Shown here in pieces: positions 44,687 to 54,500 of a DNA stretch of 64,000 nucleotides. The stretch is from Phycisphaerales bacterium (GTDB taxonomy: Bacteria > Planctomycetota > Phycisphaerae > Phycisphaerales > SM1A02). A model generated the notes under the pieces. It saw only the letters and a list, made by a program, of their open reading frames with translations, did no database searches and was not told the origin of the DNA. The translations under genes and the position numbers were made by a program. The stretch is from positions 27,579 through 91,578 of the forward strand of contig JASMLG010000098.1 of NCBI GenBank assembly GCA_030748805.1, given 5' to 3'. Position 1 is the first letter of the stretch. Every line of letters begins with the position of its first letter.

Positions 44687-46354
44687 TTACTCTGTTTCAC
44701 TCACTGTTATTAATAGTTCTCCATTAACCCCAATACGAAGCCGCCCTGCCTGCAAAAGATAGTCAATAATTGATAATTCTAGATCTTTAATTGCACCGTC
44801 TCTTGCATCTCTTGCACTTTGCAGGTCAGAGATTGCCCTGGTTTGATCTAATACGGAAACGCGATCAGGATCAGCGTTTATTGAGTCTAGTCCAAGCTGA
44901 GCTATTGAAACATTTCGTTCTTGAAGATCAAGGGTGAATTGATATAACTCTATGTTTCGAAGCGCAGATCTAACCTCTACTGCGACCCCATCACGAGATT
45001 CCCTGTAATTTCGATTTGCCTTTTCCAATGCAATTTGTTGTTGTCTTACTGCAATTCGTTCAACCTCTGTGTCTAGCGGTAAACTTATAGAAATTCCAGC
45101 AAGATAATCTATTTCTTCACCACCAAACTTAACCGGTTTGTCTATTTGACTGTCCGTTGACGCGCTTGCAGTTAAAGAAACATCGGGTAATAAGGCGTTT
45201 AGCGCGTTTTTAATTCCCCTTCTTGTGTCTACAACACGATCTCTTTCATTTTGAAGATCCATTCTAAACTGCAGTGCGTCTATCACCGCATTAGAAACAC
45301 TAACGTCGGGAGGAAACAGGCCGAGTGAAGTCGCCTCAACCTGTATTTGGCTATCGATTGGCCATCCTATTCGAATTTTAAACCGATCAAGCGCAAGGCG
45401 AAACGATTCCCATGATTGGCTCAACCGCGCAACTGCAGCAAGAGCTTGATTTTCGGCATCAGCAGAATTGTAAAGGCGCGATCGACCCGACTCGTAAAGG
45501 GCGGATTGGCGTTTTGCAAGTTGTTTTAATGAGTCAACACCTCGCTGGGCATTTTTCAGTGATTGCTTTTGTACAACCAACGATAAATAATCCCCAATAA
45601 TGGTTGCGCAAAAGGATCTGCGAAATCGTTCAAATGTTCTGGCTGCATATACCATGTCTCTTTTTGACTGAATAAGCGTCTCTCTCGCTACCGCGCCAGA
45701 GTTCTTTAATAGTGGGATTTCCATAGACACGCTTAGTGTCGAGGATGCTGAGTTTGCAATCGTTGTTGAGTGTAAATCTCTAGCAAACGAAGTAAGTGCG
45801 TTTGCAGACACACTTCCACCATTTGCAAGTTTGTGAGAGATACTAAAATCATTTACAACATCTAGAGATGTGTCGTATAGCCCCCCATCAGATTCTGCTG
45901 TTAGATCAGTGCTTACGGTGTTGTAGAACCGTGGTCCCCACAAATGCAATTCGCTTAAAAGAGATAGGGTTGAAGAAAGATAATCGTATTCAGCAAACTT
46001 CATTTCTCTTGCGTGTTTGTTAGCCCAAGACAGCGCTTTGTTAAGAGAAAGCAATTCGCTTTGTTCAGAGTGCACATCAGCCGCACGATCTAGGTCAGCG
46101 GCAATTTTTTCCTTATCTAGGTCTCCAGCAGGCAAAAAACCAAGTTTTTCAACAGGGGGGTTTACTGTTGTTGGCGAGGTGTCAATGAGAGAAGCGGTTG
46201 ATGGTTCAATGGGATTGAGCTGCACCGATGGGTGGTTTTCGCCAAAGCTCCCGCTGGTTTCCGCCATATACGACTCAGCCCTACGGTCAATATCTTGCAA
46301 ACCACCATAACACCCAGCAAAAAAGACAATAACGACCAAACACAAACATCTCAT
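44687..46354 (-). CDS. TolC-family outer-membrane efflux lipoprotein
   Basis: A 555-residue outer-membrane channel protein of the TolC superfamily. The signal peptide ends in a lipobox (FFAGC, near Cys15). Two alpha-helical halves typical of OEP repeats follow, with the MEIPLLKNSGAVARETLIQSKRD and ISLPLDTEVERIAVRQQQI-type elements (partial quotes: SMEIPLLKNSG and ISLPLDTEVER). A polar proline/serine linker (about 30-80) precedes the fold. It is the first gene of the operon, and its partner adaptor starts 3 bp later. Divergent from upp over only 26 bp, so the promoters must overlap. Confidence 0.88.
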   Translation of the reverse strand: MRCLCLVVIVFFAGCYGGLQDIDRRAESYMAETSGSFGENHPSVQLNPIEPSTASLIDTSPTTVNPPVEKLGFLPAGDLDKEKIAADLDRAADVHSEQSELLSLNKALSWANKHAREMKFAEYDYLSSTLSLLSELHLWGPRFYNTVSTDLTAESDGGLYDTSLDVVNDFSISHKLANGGSVSANALTSFARDLHSTTIANSASSTLSVSMEIPLLKNSGAVARETLIQSKRDMVYAARTFERFRRSFCATIIGDYLSLVVQKQSLKNAQRGVDSLKQLAKRQSALYESGRSRLYNSADAENQALAAVARLSQSWESFRLALDRFKIRIGWPIDSQIQVEATSLGLFPPDVSVSNAVIDALQFRMDLQNERDRVVDTRRGIKNALNALLPDVSLTASASTDSQIDKPVKFGGEEIDYLAGISISLPLDTEVERIAVRQQQIALEKANRNYRESRDGVAVEVRSALRNIELYQFTLDLQERNVSIAQLGLDSINADPDRVSVLDQTRAISDLQSARDARDGAIKDLELSIIDYLLQAGRLRIGVNGELLITVSETE

Positions 46355-46380
46355 TATGTTGGAGATTCTATCACCTTGAT

Positions 46381-47049
46381 ATGATTAGCAAACAAACAAT
46401 GCCAACACAAAATAAAGACCATCCAAATCTATGGGTTTTTGAACACCCTGTTATTCAAGACAAACTTACCCGTATTCGCAACCACAACAGTACACACAGC
46501 GAGTTTAGGGGATTGTTGAATGAAATAGCAGGTCTTATGTTTTTTCAAATATCTCGGCACTTCAACACAACCGAGGTTTCTGTGCAGACCCCCGTGGAAA
46601 TATGCTCGGGTCAAATCTTGGCGAATCCAATAACCCTTGTTCCAATTCTTAGAGCGGGCGTTGGAATGACAGATGGTATTTTGGAGATGATTCCAGAAGC
46701 AAGGGTTGGGCACATTGGTGTTTATCGTGACGAAGAAACAAAACAGCCCGTTCCATATTATTGCAAACTTCCAGCAGACATATCCGATGGTCCGGTCTTG
46801 CTAATAGATCCAATGCTAGCAACCGGAGGTTCTGCTTCGTATGCAGCGAAAATTCTTTCTCACGAACATGGTTGCAAGGACCTTCAAGTGGTGTGCCTTG
46901 TTGCTGCTCCAGAGGGAGTTGCAAGAATGAAAAAAGATCACCCGTCTCTTTCTATTTTTACAGCGTCGTTGGACAGATGTTTGAATGATGACGGATATAT
47001 CCTTCCGGGACTAGGAGATGCTGGCGATAGGATTTTTGGAACCCTTTAA
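46381..47049 (+). CDS. upp: Uracil phosphoribosyltransferase
   Basis: A 222-residue UPRTase that converts uracil and PRPP to UMP. The PRPP-binding loop LLIDPMLATGGSA, the ILRAGVGM substrate region and the IGVYRDEETKQP uracil-binding stretch are conserved. The fcy1-like deaminase upstream on the other strand would feed it with uracil. It is immediately followed (no intergenic bases) by the DNA methyltransferase gene, so the two are co-translated. Confidence 0.96.
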   Translation: MISKQTMPTQNKDHPNLWVFEHPVIQDKLTRIRNHNSTHSEFRGLLNEIAGLMFFQISRHFNTTEVSVQTPVEICSGQILANPITLVPILRAGVGMTDGILEMIPEARVGHIGVYRDEETKQPVPYYCKLPADISDGPVLLIDPMLATGGSASYAAKILSHEHGCKDLQVVCLVAAPEGVARMKKDHPSLSIFTASLDRCLNDDGYILPGLGDAGDRIFGTL

Positions 47050-48045
47050 ATGCCAAACAAAAAGAACACGACATTCGACAGGCATGGTGGTTATGCAACG
47101 CCCAGCGGCTCTATTGCGTCACAAAAACACTGTTGTAATTTAAACAAAATTAAATTGCTTGGTGACTTTGAGCGCAATCAAGTTTGCGAGGTGCCACCTA
47201 AACCAAAACCAAAATACGAATCAACAAACCCACATACCAGGTTGTACGTTGATGATTGCAGAAACATACTTCCTGCAATATCAGACGAAGAAACAGTTGA
47301 TCTTATATTTGCAGATCCTCCATTTAATTGGGACGTTCATTATGATGGATGGGAAGACAACATGCCAAGAAGTGTTTACGAACGCTTTACTTTCGATTGG
47401 TTGGACTGTTGTGTAAACGCCCTTTCTCCAACGGGTTCTATTTGGGTAAATATTCCAGACGATACAGCGGCTGAAGTTGTGATCCATCTTAAAAGACGCG
47501 GGTTAACAATGATTAACTGGTGTGTTTGGCATTTTAGGTTTGGTCAACACAGAGACAGCTCATTCATAATGAGCAAGGTTCATGCCTTATATTTTGTTAA
47601 AGACCCAGCAAAAAGAACTTGGAACGGTGATTCGATCTTAGAACAAAGCGATCGTGCAAGTATTTACAACGACAAAAGAACTCAAACTAAAGAAAAAAAT
47701 AAAGGGATGCGCGTGCCAATGGATGTGTGGTATGGCAAATATTGGGGACGTATCCAAGGCAACAATCAAGAGAGAAGGTCTGGACACCACAACCAAATAC
47801 CAGAGGTATACCTTGAGAGGGTTGTCTTGGCCTGTTCAAACGAAGGCGATCTTGTTTTAGACCCATTTGCGGGAAGCGGGACTACGGGAACTGTTGCAAG
47901 AGAACATGGGCGAAAGTCCATAAGTATCGAGCAATCAGAAAAAAACGCAAAAAGTGCTTGGGAACGAATATCTTCTGTTGGAATGATTAGAAAAGGCAAC
48001 TCAACCGGTCAATCATCAGCTATTTTTGGCAAAAGAAAAAAATAA
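47050..48045 (+). CDS. DNA methyltransferase, beta class (N4/N6)
   Basis: A 331-residue type II-like amino-methyltransferase. Motif IV DPPFN (89-93) comes before motif I DPFAGSGTTG (271-280), the order of the beta class (N4-cytosine or N6-adenine methylation). The target-recognition region lies between the two. No restriction nuclease gene lies next to it, so it is an orphan methyltransferase, possibly regulatory like CcrM. It is sandwiched between upp and a phosphoesterase gene with zero or 1-bp junctions. The recognition sequence cannot be read from the protein. Confidence 0.9.
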   Translation: MPNKKNTTFDRHGGYATPSGSIASQKHCCNLNKIKLLGDFERNQVCEVPPKPKPKYESTNPHTRLYVDDCRNILPAISDEETVDLIFADPPFNWDVHYDGWEDNMPRSVYERFTFDWLDCCVNALSPTGSIWVNIPDDTAAEVVIHLKRRGLTMINWCVWHFRFGQHRDSSFIMSKVHALYFVKDPAKRTWNGDSILEQSDRASIYNDKRTQTKEKNKGMRVPMDVWYGKYWGRIQGNNQERRSGHHNQIPEVYLERVVLACSNEGDLVLDPFAGSGTTGTVAREHGRKSISIEQSEKNAKSAWERISSVGMIRKGNSTGQSSAIFGKRKK

Positions 48046-48935
48046 TGCCACTGCCATCAACCAATCTTTCAAATCCAGTTGACGTTTGCGACACACTTCA
48101 AACTGCAGCCAACCTAATGACATCTTATTCAGGAAGAATAGGGTGCTCTCACCACATTCCATCGTCAGGTGGGATTCTTGTCTCGGGTGATTTGCACGAC
48201 AACCCGTTTAATTTGGAAAAAATAATAAAACTTGCATCATTAAACATACCAACCAACCACGTGGTATTGCAGGAACTAATTCATTCAAAAGGAGCGGATG
48301 GCGAACTTGATTTAAGTTATCGAATGCTAGTTCGTGTTGCATCGCTTGTTTTACTTTACCCATCTCAGGTACACCCAATACTCGCAAACCACGAACTGTC
48401 ACAACTAACACGCAGAGAAATAACAAAAGGTGCAGGTGAACTTGTTGCAGGATTTATTAACGGCGTGGAACATGTGTTTGGAAAAAGTTCACAAGCGGTT
48501 CTAGAATCAATTAACCGGTTTATCATTTCAATGCCTCTGGCGGTCAGGTCTGAATCGGGTCTAATGTGCACCCACAGCCTGCCAGACGAACACTCTATGG
48601 ACTATTTTGACATGGACATATTAGAACGAAACCTTAATCCATTGGATTACACAGGTAGTAGTGGCTCCGCATATTCTCTTGTTTGGGGACGAACCCAGAC
48701 AGAGGAACAAATAAACGAACTTGCTCAGCACTGGGGAGTAAAGCTTTTTTGCCTAGGTCACGCCTGGGTACCAGAAGGAATCGAGGTTGCTGCACCAAAC
48801 GTGTTGTTGTTAAACAGTGACCACGACCAGGGAGTAGCGCTCCCTCTTTCTCTTGACAATATCCAAGATGCAAACACCTCCATAAAATCAGCGTTAAAAC
48901 TAATTAACATATCTGTTGATTCGGGCGAGTTGTAA
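48045..48935 (+). CDS. Calcineurin-like metallophosphoesterase
   Basis: A 296-residue phosphoesterase of the calcineurin-like superfamily. It shows the GDLHD metal motif (residues 48-52), NHE in ILANHEL, a later His in CTHSLPD and the closing GHAWVP (replacing the usual GHxH). The substrate is not known. The ATG overlaps the methyltransferase stop by one base (TAATG). Loss of the second His in the last motif could weaken one metal site. It is followed 1 bp later by tsaB. Confidence 0.85.
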   Translation: MPLPSTNLSNPVDVCDTLQTAANLMTSYSGRIGCSHHIPSSGGILVSGDLHDNPFNLEKIIKLASLNIPTNHVVLQELIHSKGADGELDLSYRMLVRVASLVLLYPSQVHPILANHELSQLTRREITKGAGELVAGFINGVEHVFGKSSQAVLESINRFIISMPLAVRSESGLMCTHSLPDEHSMDYFDMDILERNLNPLDYTGSSGSAYSLVWGRTQTEEQINELAQHWGVKLFCLGHAWVPEGIEVAAPNVLLLNSDHDQGVALPLSLDNIQDANTSIKSALKLINISVDSGEL

Positions 48936-48936
48936 A

Positions 48937-49623
48937 ATGTCTTCCGGTCCTGTTACACTGGCGCTAGAACTTTCTCAGAAAGATGGTTCAATTGCCATTT
49001 TGGGTAACTCTGGGGAAGTTGTTTACCGTAATATTTTTGGTGGACGAAGTGACGAAGATGAATTAATGCCATCAATTGCTGATGCCGCGAAACAGATTGG
49101 TATTTCGCCAAACCAGATAGAACTGGTGGTTGTTTCTGTTGGTCCCGGGGGTTTTACTGGTCTTAGAACCGCAGTTGCGACAGCAAAAATGATTGCTTAT
49201 TCGACTGGGGCAAAACTTGTTTCCGTTGATTCGCCAATAGTTGTAGCAAATGCTGCGAACATGGGTGACGGACCATTTGTTGTGTTGTCTTGTATTAAAA
49301 AAGACAACCTTTGGTTATCAACGGTCTGGTTTTCCAACAACAGCTGGAAGTGTGAGTCACAACTTGCAACCAATAAAGAACTAGAAAGTTGCAACGAAAA
49401 CATTTCTTGTTGTTTTGCAGACACCTTTCTGTCAAAGGAATCCCGTGAACTACTAAACAGTTTTGATATTTCTGTTTATCCACTCAAGCCAACAGCTGCT
49501 TCTTTATTGGAGATTGGTCTGCTGCTTTATCAACAGGGTGTAGTGATCGACCCACACGATCTTATGCCAACATATCCAAGAGAGCCAGAATCTGTTCGAA
49601 GGTGGAACGAACGGCGGGGCTAG
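48937..49623 (+). CDS. tsaB: TsaB, t6A tRNA modification protein
   Basis: A 228-residue TsaB-like member of the ASKHA fold. The VVSVGPGGFTGLRTAVATAK motif is diagnostic. TsaB is an inactive paralogue of TsaD that supports the TsaD-TsaE complex in making the t6A of tRNAs. ATG 48937 follows the phosphoesterase stop by 1 bp. The C-terminus YPREPESVRRWNERRG matches the usual basic ending. With tsaC at 12831 it shows the pathway in the genome. Confidence 0.93.
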   Translation: MSSGPVTLALELSQKDGSIAILGNSGEVVYRNIFGGRSDEDELMPSIADAAKQIGISPNQIELVVVSVGPGGFTGLRTAVATAKMIAYSTGAKLVSVDSPIVVANAANMGDGPFVVLSCIKKDNLWLSTVWFSNNSWKCESQLATNKELESCNENISCCFADTFLSKESRELLNSFDISVYPLKPTAASLLEIGLLLYQQGVVIDPHDLMPTYPREPESVRRWNERRG

Positions 49624-49791
49624 AAACCTAAGACCGATAATTCCATCGCCCGAATGTTTGTTAGTACAAACACCTCCTGTTGCTGCCAATATTTGGTTGT
49701 TAAAACCCACGGTGTGTTAAGACGGGGTGTTTTGGGGACGAATGTGTGATTGGGTGGTTTGGGTAAGCAGGAACAATAACAGGAACAAAAA

Positions 49792-50361
49792 ATGACAAAC
49801 AAGACAAACGATAACGTTAGTGCCGACAAACTGGTTTTTACAACTGGCGAAGCCGCAAAAATATGTAACGTTTCTCAGCAAACAATAATTAGATGTTTTG
49901 ACAGTGGGCGACTACATGGTTTCAAGGTCCCCGGCTCTCGATTTCGCAGGATTCCAAGATCCGAGCTTATTAGATTCATGCAACACAACAACATGGACAT
50001 GAACCGAATGGATGTTGGCGCGGTTCAAGTTTTGGTGGTTGGACTAACTGCTCCCGAAGTTGATTCGTTGATAAAAACACACTCTGAAGGGCACAACATA
50101 CAAATACACCACGCAAAAGACGCGTGGACAGCTGGGTTTCTTGGCCACCAATGCAACCCCAGCTTAATATTGTTAAGTTCTAAAATTGGTGGAATAACAA
50201 AAGAATCGATTTTGGCGACACTAACAAGCGATGACGGTGAGGAGAAGACGGTTGTTGTAATAGTTGATAACAATAATAACAATGGACTGAATGTACCAAA
50301 CAATAAAGTCGATTCAAGTGAAGTAATCAAAAAAGCAGTAAGAAAACTGATCTCAGCATAG
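49792..50361 (+). CDS. HTH (excisionase type) protein with pseudo-receiver
   Basis: A 189-residue regulator. Residues about 12-60 are a MerR/excisionase-type winged helix-turn-helix (TGEAAKICNVSQQTIIRC and a GFKVPGSRFRRIPRSEL wing), followed by a receiver-like half (about 75-189) in which the usual phospho-acceptor Asp is replaced (PSLILLSSKIGG), so it should not be phosphorylated. Such BldC-like proteins are common in planctomycetes. A run of seven Asn and Asp interrupts the receiver. It precedes the GAF gene by 27 bp, and the two are probably one unit. Confidence 0.85.
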   Translation: MTNKTNDNVSADKLVFTTGEAAKICNVSQQTIIRCFDSGRLHGFKVPGSRFRRIPRSELIRFMQHNNMDMNRMDVGAVQVLVVGLTAPEVDSLIKTHSEGHNIQIHHAKDAWTAGFLGHQCNPSLILLSSKIGGITKESILATLTSDDGEEKTVVVIVDNNNNNGLNVPNNKVDSSEVIKKAVRKLISA

Positions 50362-50388
50362 AACTCGGCTGTAGACAGAAAGGTAAAA

Positions 50389-51507
50389 ATGGACCAATTT
50401 GATCGAGCAATTGAAGAAATAAAACAAACAACCACAGCAGGTGGATCAAAAAACATATTGATTCTTTGTGTTGAAACAAAAACAATTGACTCAATCCGCG
50501 CAACGCTAGAAGTTGTTGGTCTTAATGTAACTCCAGTAAACACATTGTCTCAACTTGAAGAATCCATAACCAAAACAGAGTTTGGTTTAATAATTACTAC
50601 AACATCCCCCAAAGTAAACTGGCGCCAGGTTTTTGAATTGGTATCTCTATTAACACCACACACACCAGTTGTTGGATTTTCTGACTCATCCGATTGTAGC
50701 GGTGTAGTAGAATTTGTTCGATTGGGTGGTGTCGACTATTTTTGTTTGCCGGGTGACTTAGATTTAATAGCAAATCGAGCTGAAGTTGCGATGCATTCCT
50801 CAAGAAAGCGCGTATGTTTAAGCAAAAAAGCAAACCACGCAATTAATCTGTGTGGAGAGATAAACAAAGAGCGACACAGAGTCGTTGAAGAAAACAACTC
50901 GCTTTGCAACGACCTGGCGAACACCCATTGTGAAGAAAAGAAAAGAATGCAACAAGTCGTAATTGGAGCAGAGTTCCAAGCACTTATTGGACAAGAACTA
51001 GAAGTTGAATCAATGCTGAGAACATCTCTTGGCTATACACTGACTCGAGTTGGGGCGCTAAACGCAGCGGTCTTCCTACGAGAAGGAGACATGGATTGGG
51101 GCGTTGGAGCGTTTGTAAACTATGATCGACAAGATGATCAGTTTCAATCTCTGGTTGATGAACTTGGTCCAGCGGTGTGCCCCTTAATGGCATCGGAACA
51201 AAGGCTGAAGAGATATCCAGATGGAGAATCTTTTGCCAATCTAGTTGATTTAGATCCATCAGATTTTTCTGGTACAGAGGTTGTTGTGTTTGGGTGTTAC
51301 CACGAGAACAGGTGTATGGCAATAATGGTTTTATTTCGCGGTGACTCAAAACCGTTTACCAAAGAAACAGTCGAGACCCTTGACACCCTGAGATCCATAT
51401 TTGGGCAACAGTTGGGAAAAATTTTATCCATACATCGACGGGGCAAAACACAATGGCCAAGCGAATCAATCGATGACGACGATTGGTCACTCGGAAAAGC
51501 AGCATAA
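50389..51507 (+). CDS. Pseudo-receiver, coiled-coil and GAF-like protein
   Basis: A 372-residue protein. Residues about 20-135 fold like a receiver (ILILCVETKTIDSIRATLE then GLIITTTSPKVNW), but no Asp lies at the phosphorylation site. Residues about 140-195 are a coiled-coil, and about 200-350 look like a GAF domain (LTRVGALNAAVFLREG and FGQQLGKILSIH). No output domain is recognised, so it may be a sensor subunit working with the HTH protein encoded just upstream. A helical coupling to histidine kinases elsewhere is possible. A tail-to-tail arrangement with dnaE follows. Confidence 0.75.
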   Translation: MDQFDRAIEEIKQTTTAGGSKNILILCVETKTIDSIRATLEVVGLNVTPVNTLSQLEESITKTEFGLIITTTSPKVNWRQVFELVSLLTPHTPVVGFSDSSDCSGVVEFVRLGGVDYFCLPGDLDLIANRAEVAMHSSRKRVCLSKKANHAINLCGEINKERHRVVEENNSLCNDLANTHCEEKKRMQQVVIGAEFQALIGQELEVESMLRTSLGYTLTRVGALNAAVFLREGDMDWGVGAFVNYDRQDDQFQSLVDELGPAVCPLMASEQRLKRYPDGESFANLVDLDPSDFSGTEVVVFGCYHENRCMAIMVLFRGDSKPFTKETVETLDTLRSIFGQQLGKILSIHRRGKTQWPSESIDDDDWSLGKAA

Positions 51508-51560
51508 ATAGCACAACCGAACGCTCTCACCACATTTTGAAAAACGTGGGTGTTCGATTT

Positions 51561-54500
51561 CTACTCAACGATAGAAATTAGGCGTATGTTCTCTTTTCCA
51601 ATTACTCTGCTAATCTGGTGAAAAAGTTTTGGTTCTACCACAACCCTTCTTTGGCTTCTAATAGTTGTGACTTGCTCTCCGGTCTTTACGTGTACAACCA
51701 CTTCTGCTGGTTTTGCTCCAAGGGAAACCTTCGCTGCACCAGCCTGTTTAATGAGTCCAGAAACAAGCTCCATTTCCCCCATTGCTCCTCCAGAAGAATC
51801 GTTCTGGTGGAAGGTAAGCTCCATTCTTTTCGAAAGATATATTGAACAGTCATCGGCTGTAGTTACTCTGTCGGTAATCATCTGCAGTTCGCCACGGGAG
51901 CGATCTACTTTTCCCAAGACCACGGCAACGCTGTCTTGTTGCAATAAGTGAGCAAACTTTTGATATTGGTCTGAAAACAAAACACAGTCAACACTGCCGG
52001 TTCTATCCTGAATAGTCAGCACGGCCATTTTTTTCCCAGAACTTGTCCCCCTACGAACAACATGAATTCTAATAGCCGAAATTGTTCCACCAACCACAAC
52101 CCTTTTACCATCATTTGTGTTTTTAAGTGATTCAACATCATGAGAACACCAAGCCCCAATTTGTTCGTCGAATTCATCAAGAGGATGACCAGAAACGTGA
52201 ATTCCCAAAACCTCTTTTTCATTATTGAGTTTTTCTTGCTGCGACCAAGGGGAAACTCTAGGAAGTTCCGCATTACTGTCGTTTGATGAACCAACAATCT
52301 CTTTGCCACCAAAAAGCCCACCCTGCCCACTTTGCCGATCTTTTGCCATCGAAGCACCAATAGAAATTGCCTTGTCTAAAACAACCATTAACGAAGCCCT
52401 ACTGTCTGTCCCATGCAGTGAATCAAAAGCGCCACCGCGTATAAGTTGCTCAACCGTTGATCGATTAACTGTTTTAGCACTTATACGAGAACAAAAATCA
52501 AAAATGGATTTGTATTTCCCACCGCTCTCGCGCTCTTGAACAATTGCCGAGACAGCCGCTGAACCAGTACCCTTTACAGCCCCTAAGCCAAATCGAATTC
52601 CGCCGGACAAATTGTTTTGTTCTTCCCCATCCCCGTATGCAACAGAAAAGAGAGCATCCGACTGATTAATATCCGGCGGCCCAACCTCAAAGCCAACGTG
52701 TTGGTATTCAGAAGAGTGATCTGGAAAGACCGTCTTTCTACAATCAGAAATGTATGGAGCCCAATCTTCTGTTTTCCTAGCCCCACTTTCATAAGTCAAA
52801 AGGGCTGCCATATATTGAACGGGAAAGTATGTTTTTAGGTAAGCTGTTTGGAATGCGGTTATTGAGTATCCCGTCGAGTGGCTTTTGTTAAATCCATAAC
52901 CAGCAAACTTCAAAATTAAGTCAAAAAGATCGTTTGCAAATGATTGTTCCAGTCCCTTGTCAACAGCTCCATCTACAAACCTTGGTCTACTAGAGTTAAT
53001 AACACGGTATTTCTTTTTTCCAATGGCCTTAATCAGAGAGTATGCATCTCTTAGCGAAATATCACCAAGTGCATGAACAATTTGCATAACCTGTTCTTGG
53101 TACACCATAATTCCGTATGTTTCTCTTGTGAACTTATCAACAATGTCATGAACTACAGGAACTTTTTCTCGCCCATTTTTTCTTGCGCAGAACGTCTCGA
53201 TTAATTCCATTGGGCCAGGCCGGAACAGGGCGTTTGCAGCGATAAGATCTTCTAACCTAGTGGGTTTCATGTTCTTTAGTAGCCGGCGCATTCCCCCGGA
53301 TTCAAACTGGAAAACCCCAGCCGTATCACCTCGTCTAAACAGGTCTAAAACCCGCTGATCTTCTAGGTCTATTCTTTCAAGGTCAAGTGGATGTGACCCA
53401 TTGTTATATTCTTTGCCAACAGCCCCCCAAATGTGCTTGTCCTCAATCGAGTCAGTAATTAATTTCTTGCAAAGTTCGATTGTCGAAAGTGTTCGCAGCC
53501 CCAAAAAATCCATTTTAAGAAGACCAACACGCTCACAGGTTGGACCATCCCATTGTGTGACTACATCAGATGAGCCCGTTGCCCGACAAAGAGGAACTAT
53601 GTTCTCAAGTGGTTCGGTTGCAATTACCACTCCAGCTGCATGCACCCCCACGTGTCTTACGTGGTATTCAAGTTGTTTTGCAGTATCTATAACACGCTTA
53701 ACTTCAGTAGAGTTTTTATAGGCAGCTAGAAACTCATCATTTTTCTTGATTGACTCATCAATAGAAATGTTTAATTCCGAAGGAACAAGGTTTGCAAGTC
53801 GCTGACCCTCACCAACACTTAATCCATGCACCCTTGCAACATCCTTTATAGCCGCGCGCGCTTTTAATCTGCCGAAAGTTATTATTTGTGCTACGTGTCC
53901 GTATTTTTTTCTTACAAAATCGATCACCCTTCCGCGACCATCCTGACAAATATCAATATCTATGTCTGGGTATTCTGATCTGTCTGGATCAGTAAATCGT
54001 TCAAAAAGAAGTCCATATTTTACAGGACATGCGTTTGATAGACCAAGAACATAACCGACCATGGTTCCAACACCTGAGCCACGGGCGTTTGCGGGAATCG
54101 AGTGTTGTCTAGCCCAGTCGACAAAATCCCAAACAATCAAAAAATATGCACTGATGCTTTTTCCTGAAATAATTTCCAGTTCCCGATCAAGGCGGGATTT
54201 AATTTCATCAGTTACACCATCAACACCATACCGCCAAATTAAACCAGCCCTGCAAAGGCACAGCAGGGCTTTGTCGCAATCGCGTTTAAGGTCATCGGCA
54301 GAAATATCCGTGTGTACATGTGAGTCATACGGGTGCAGGGTAAATCGCTGACAGTGTTCCTTAAACCACTCAGTTAAATCGCCACCCTTATGCGGCTCAT
54401 AAGTATCTGGTCCCGTGACCCCGACAACAGGCGCGTGGTTTTTGTTTGTATCAAGTGAAACACAACATCTTGAAGCAATTTTACTGCTGTTCTCTATTGC

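Noticed and set aside
49624..49791. Small gene or riboswitch in the 168-bp gap before the HTH gene
   Set aside because: No start codon with Shine-Dalgarno or clear secondary structure; it probably holds only the promoter.
50025..50543. A 172-codon minus-strand open frame over the HTH and GAF genes
   Set aside because: It is antisense to two supported genes and looks like low-complexity serine and valine sequence.
51508..51560. Possible hairpin between the GAF gene and dnaE
   Set aside because: Only a short CGAAC/GTTCG stem with large internal mismatch; not a convincing terminator.
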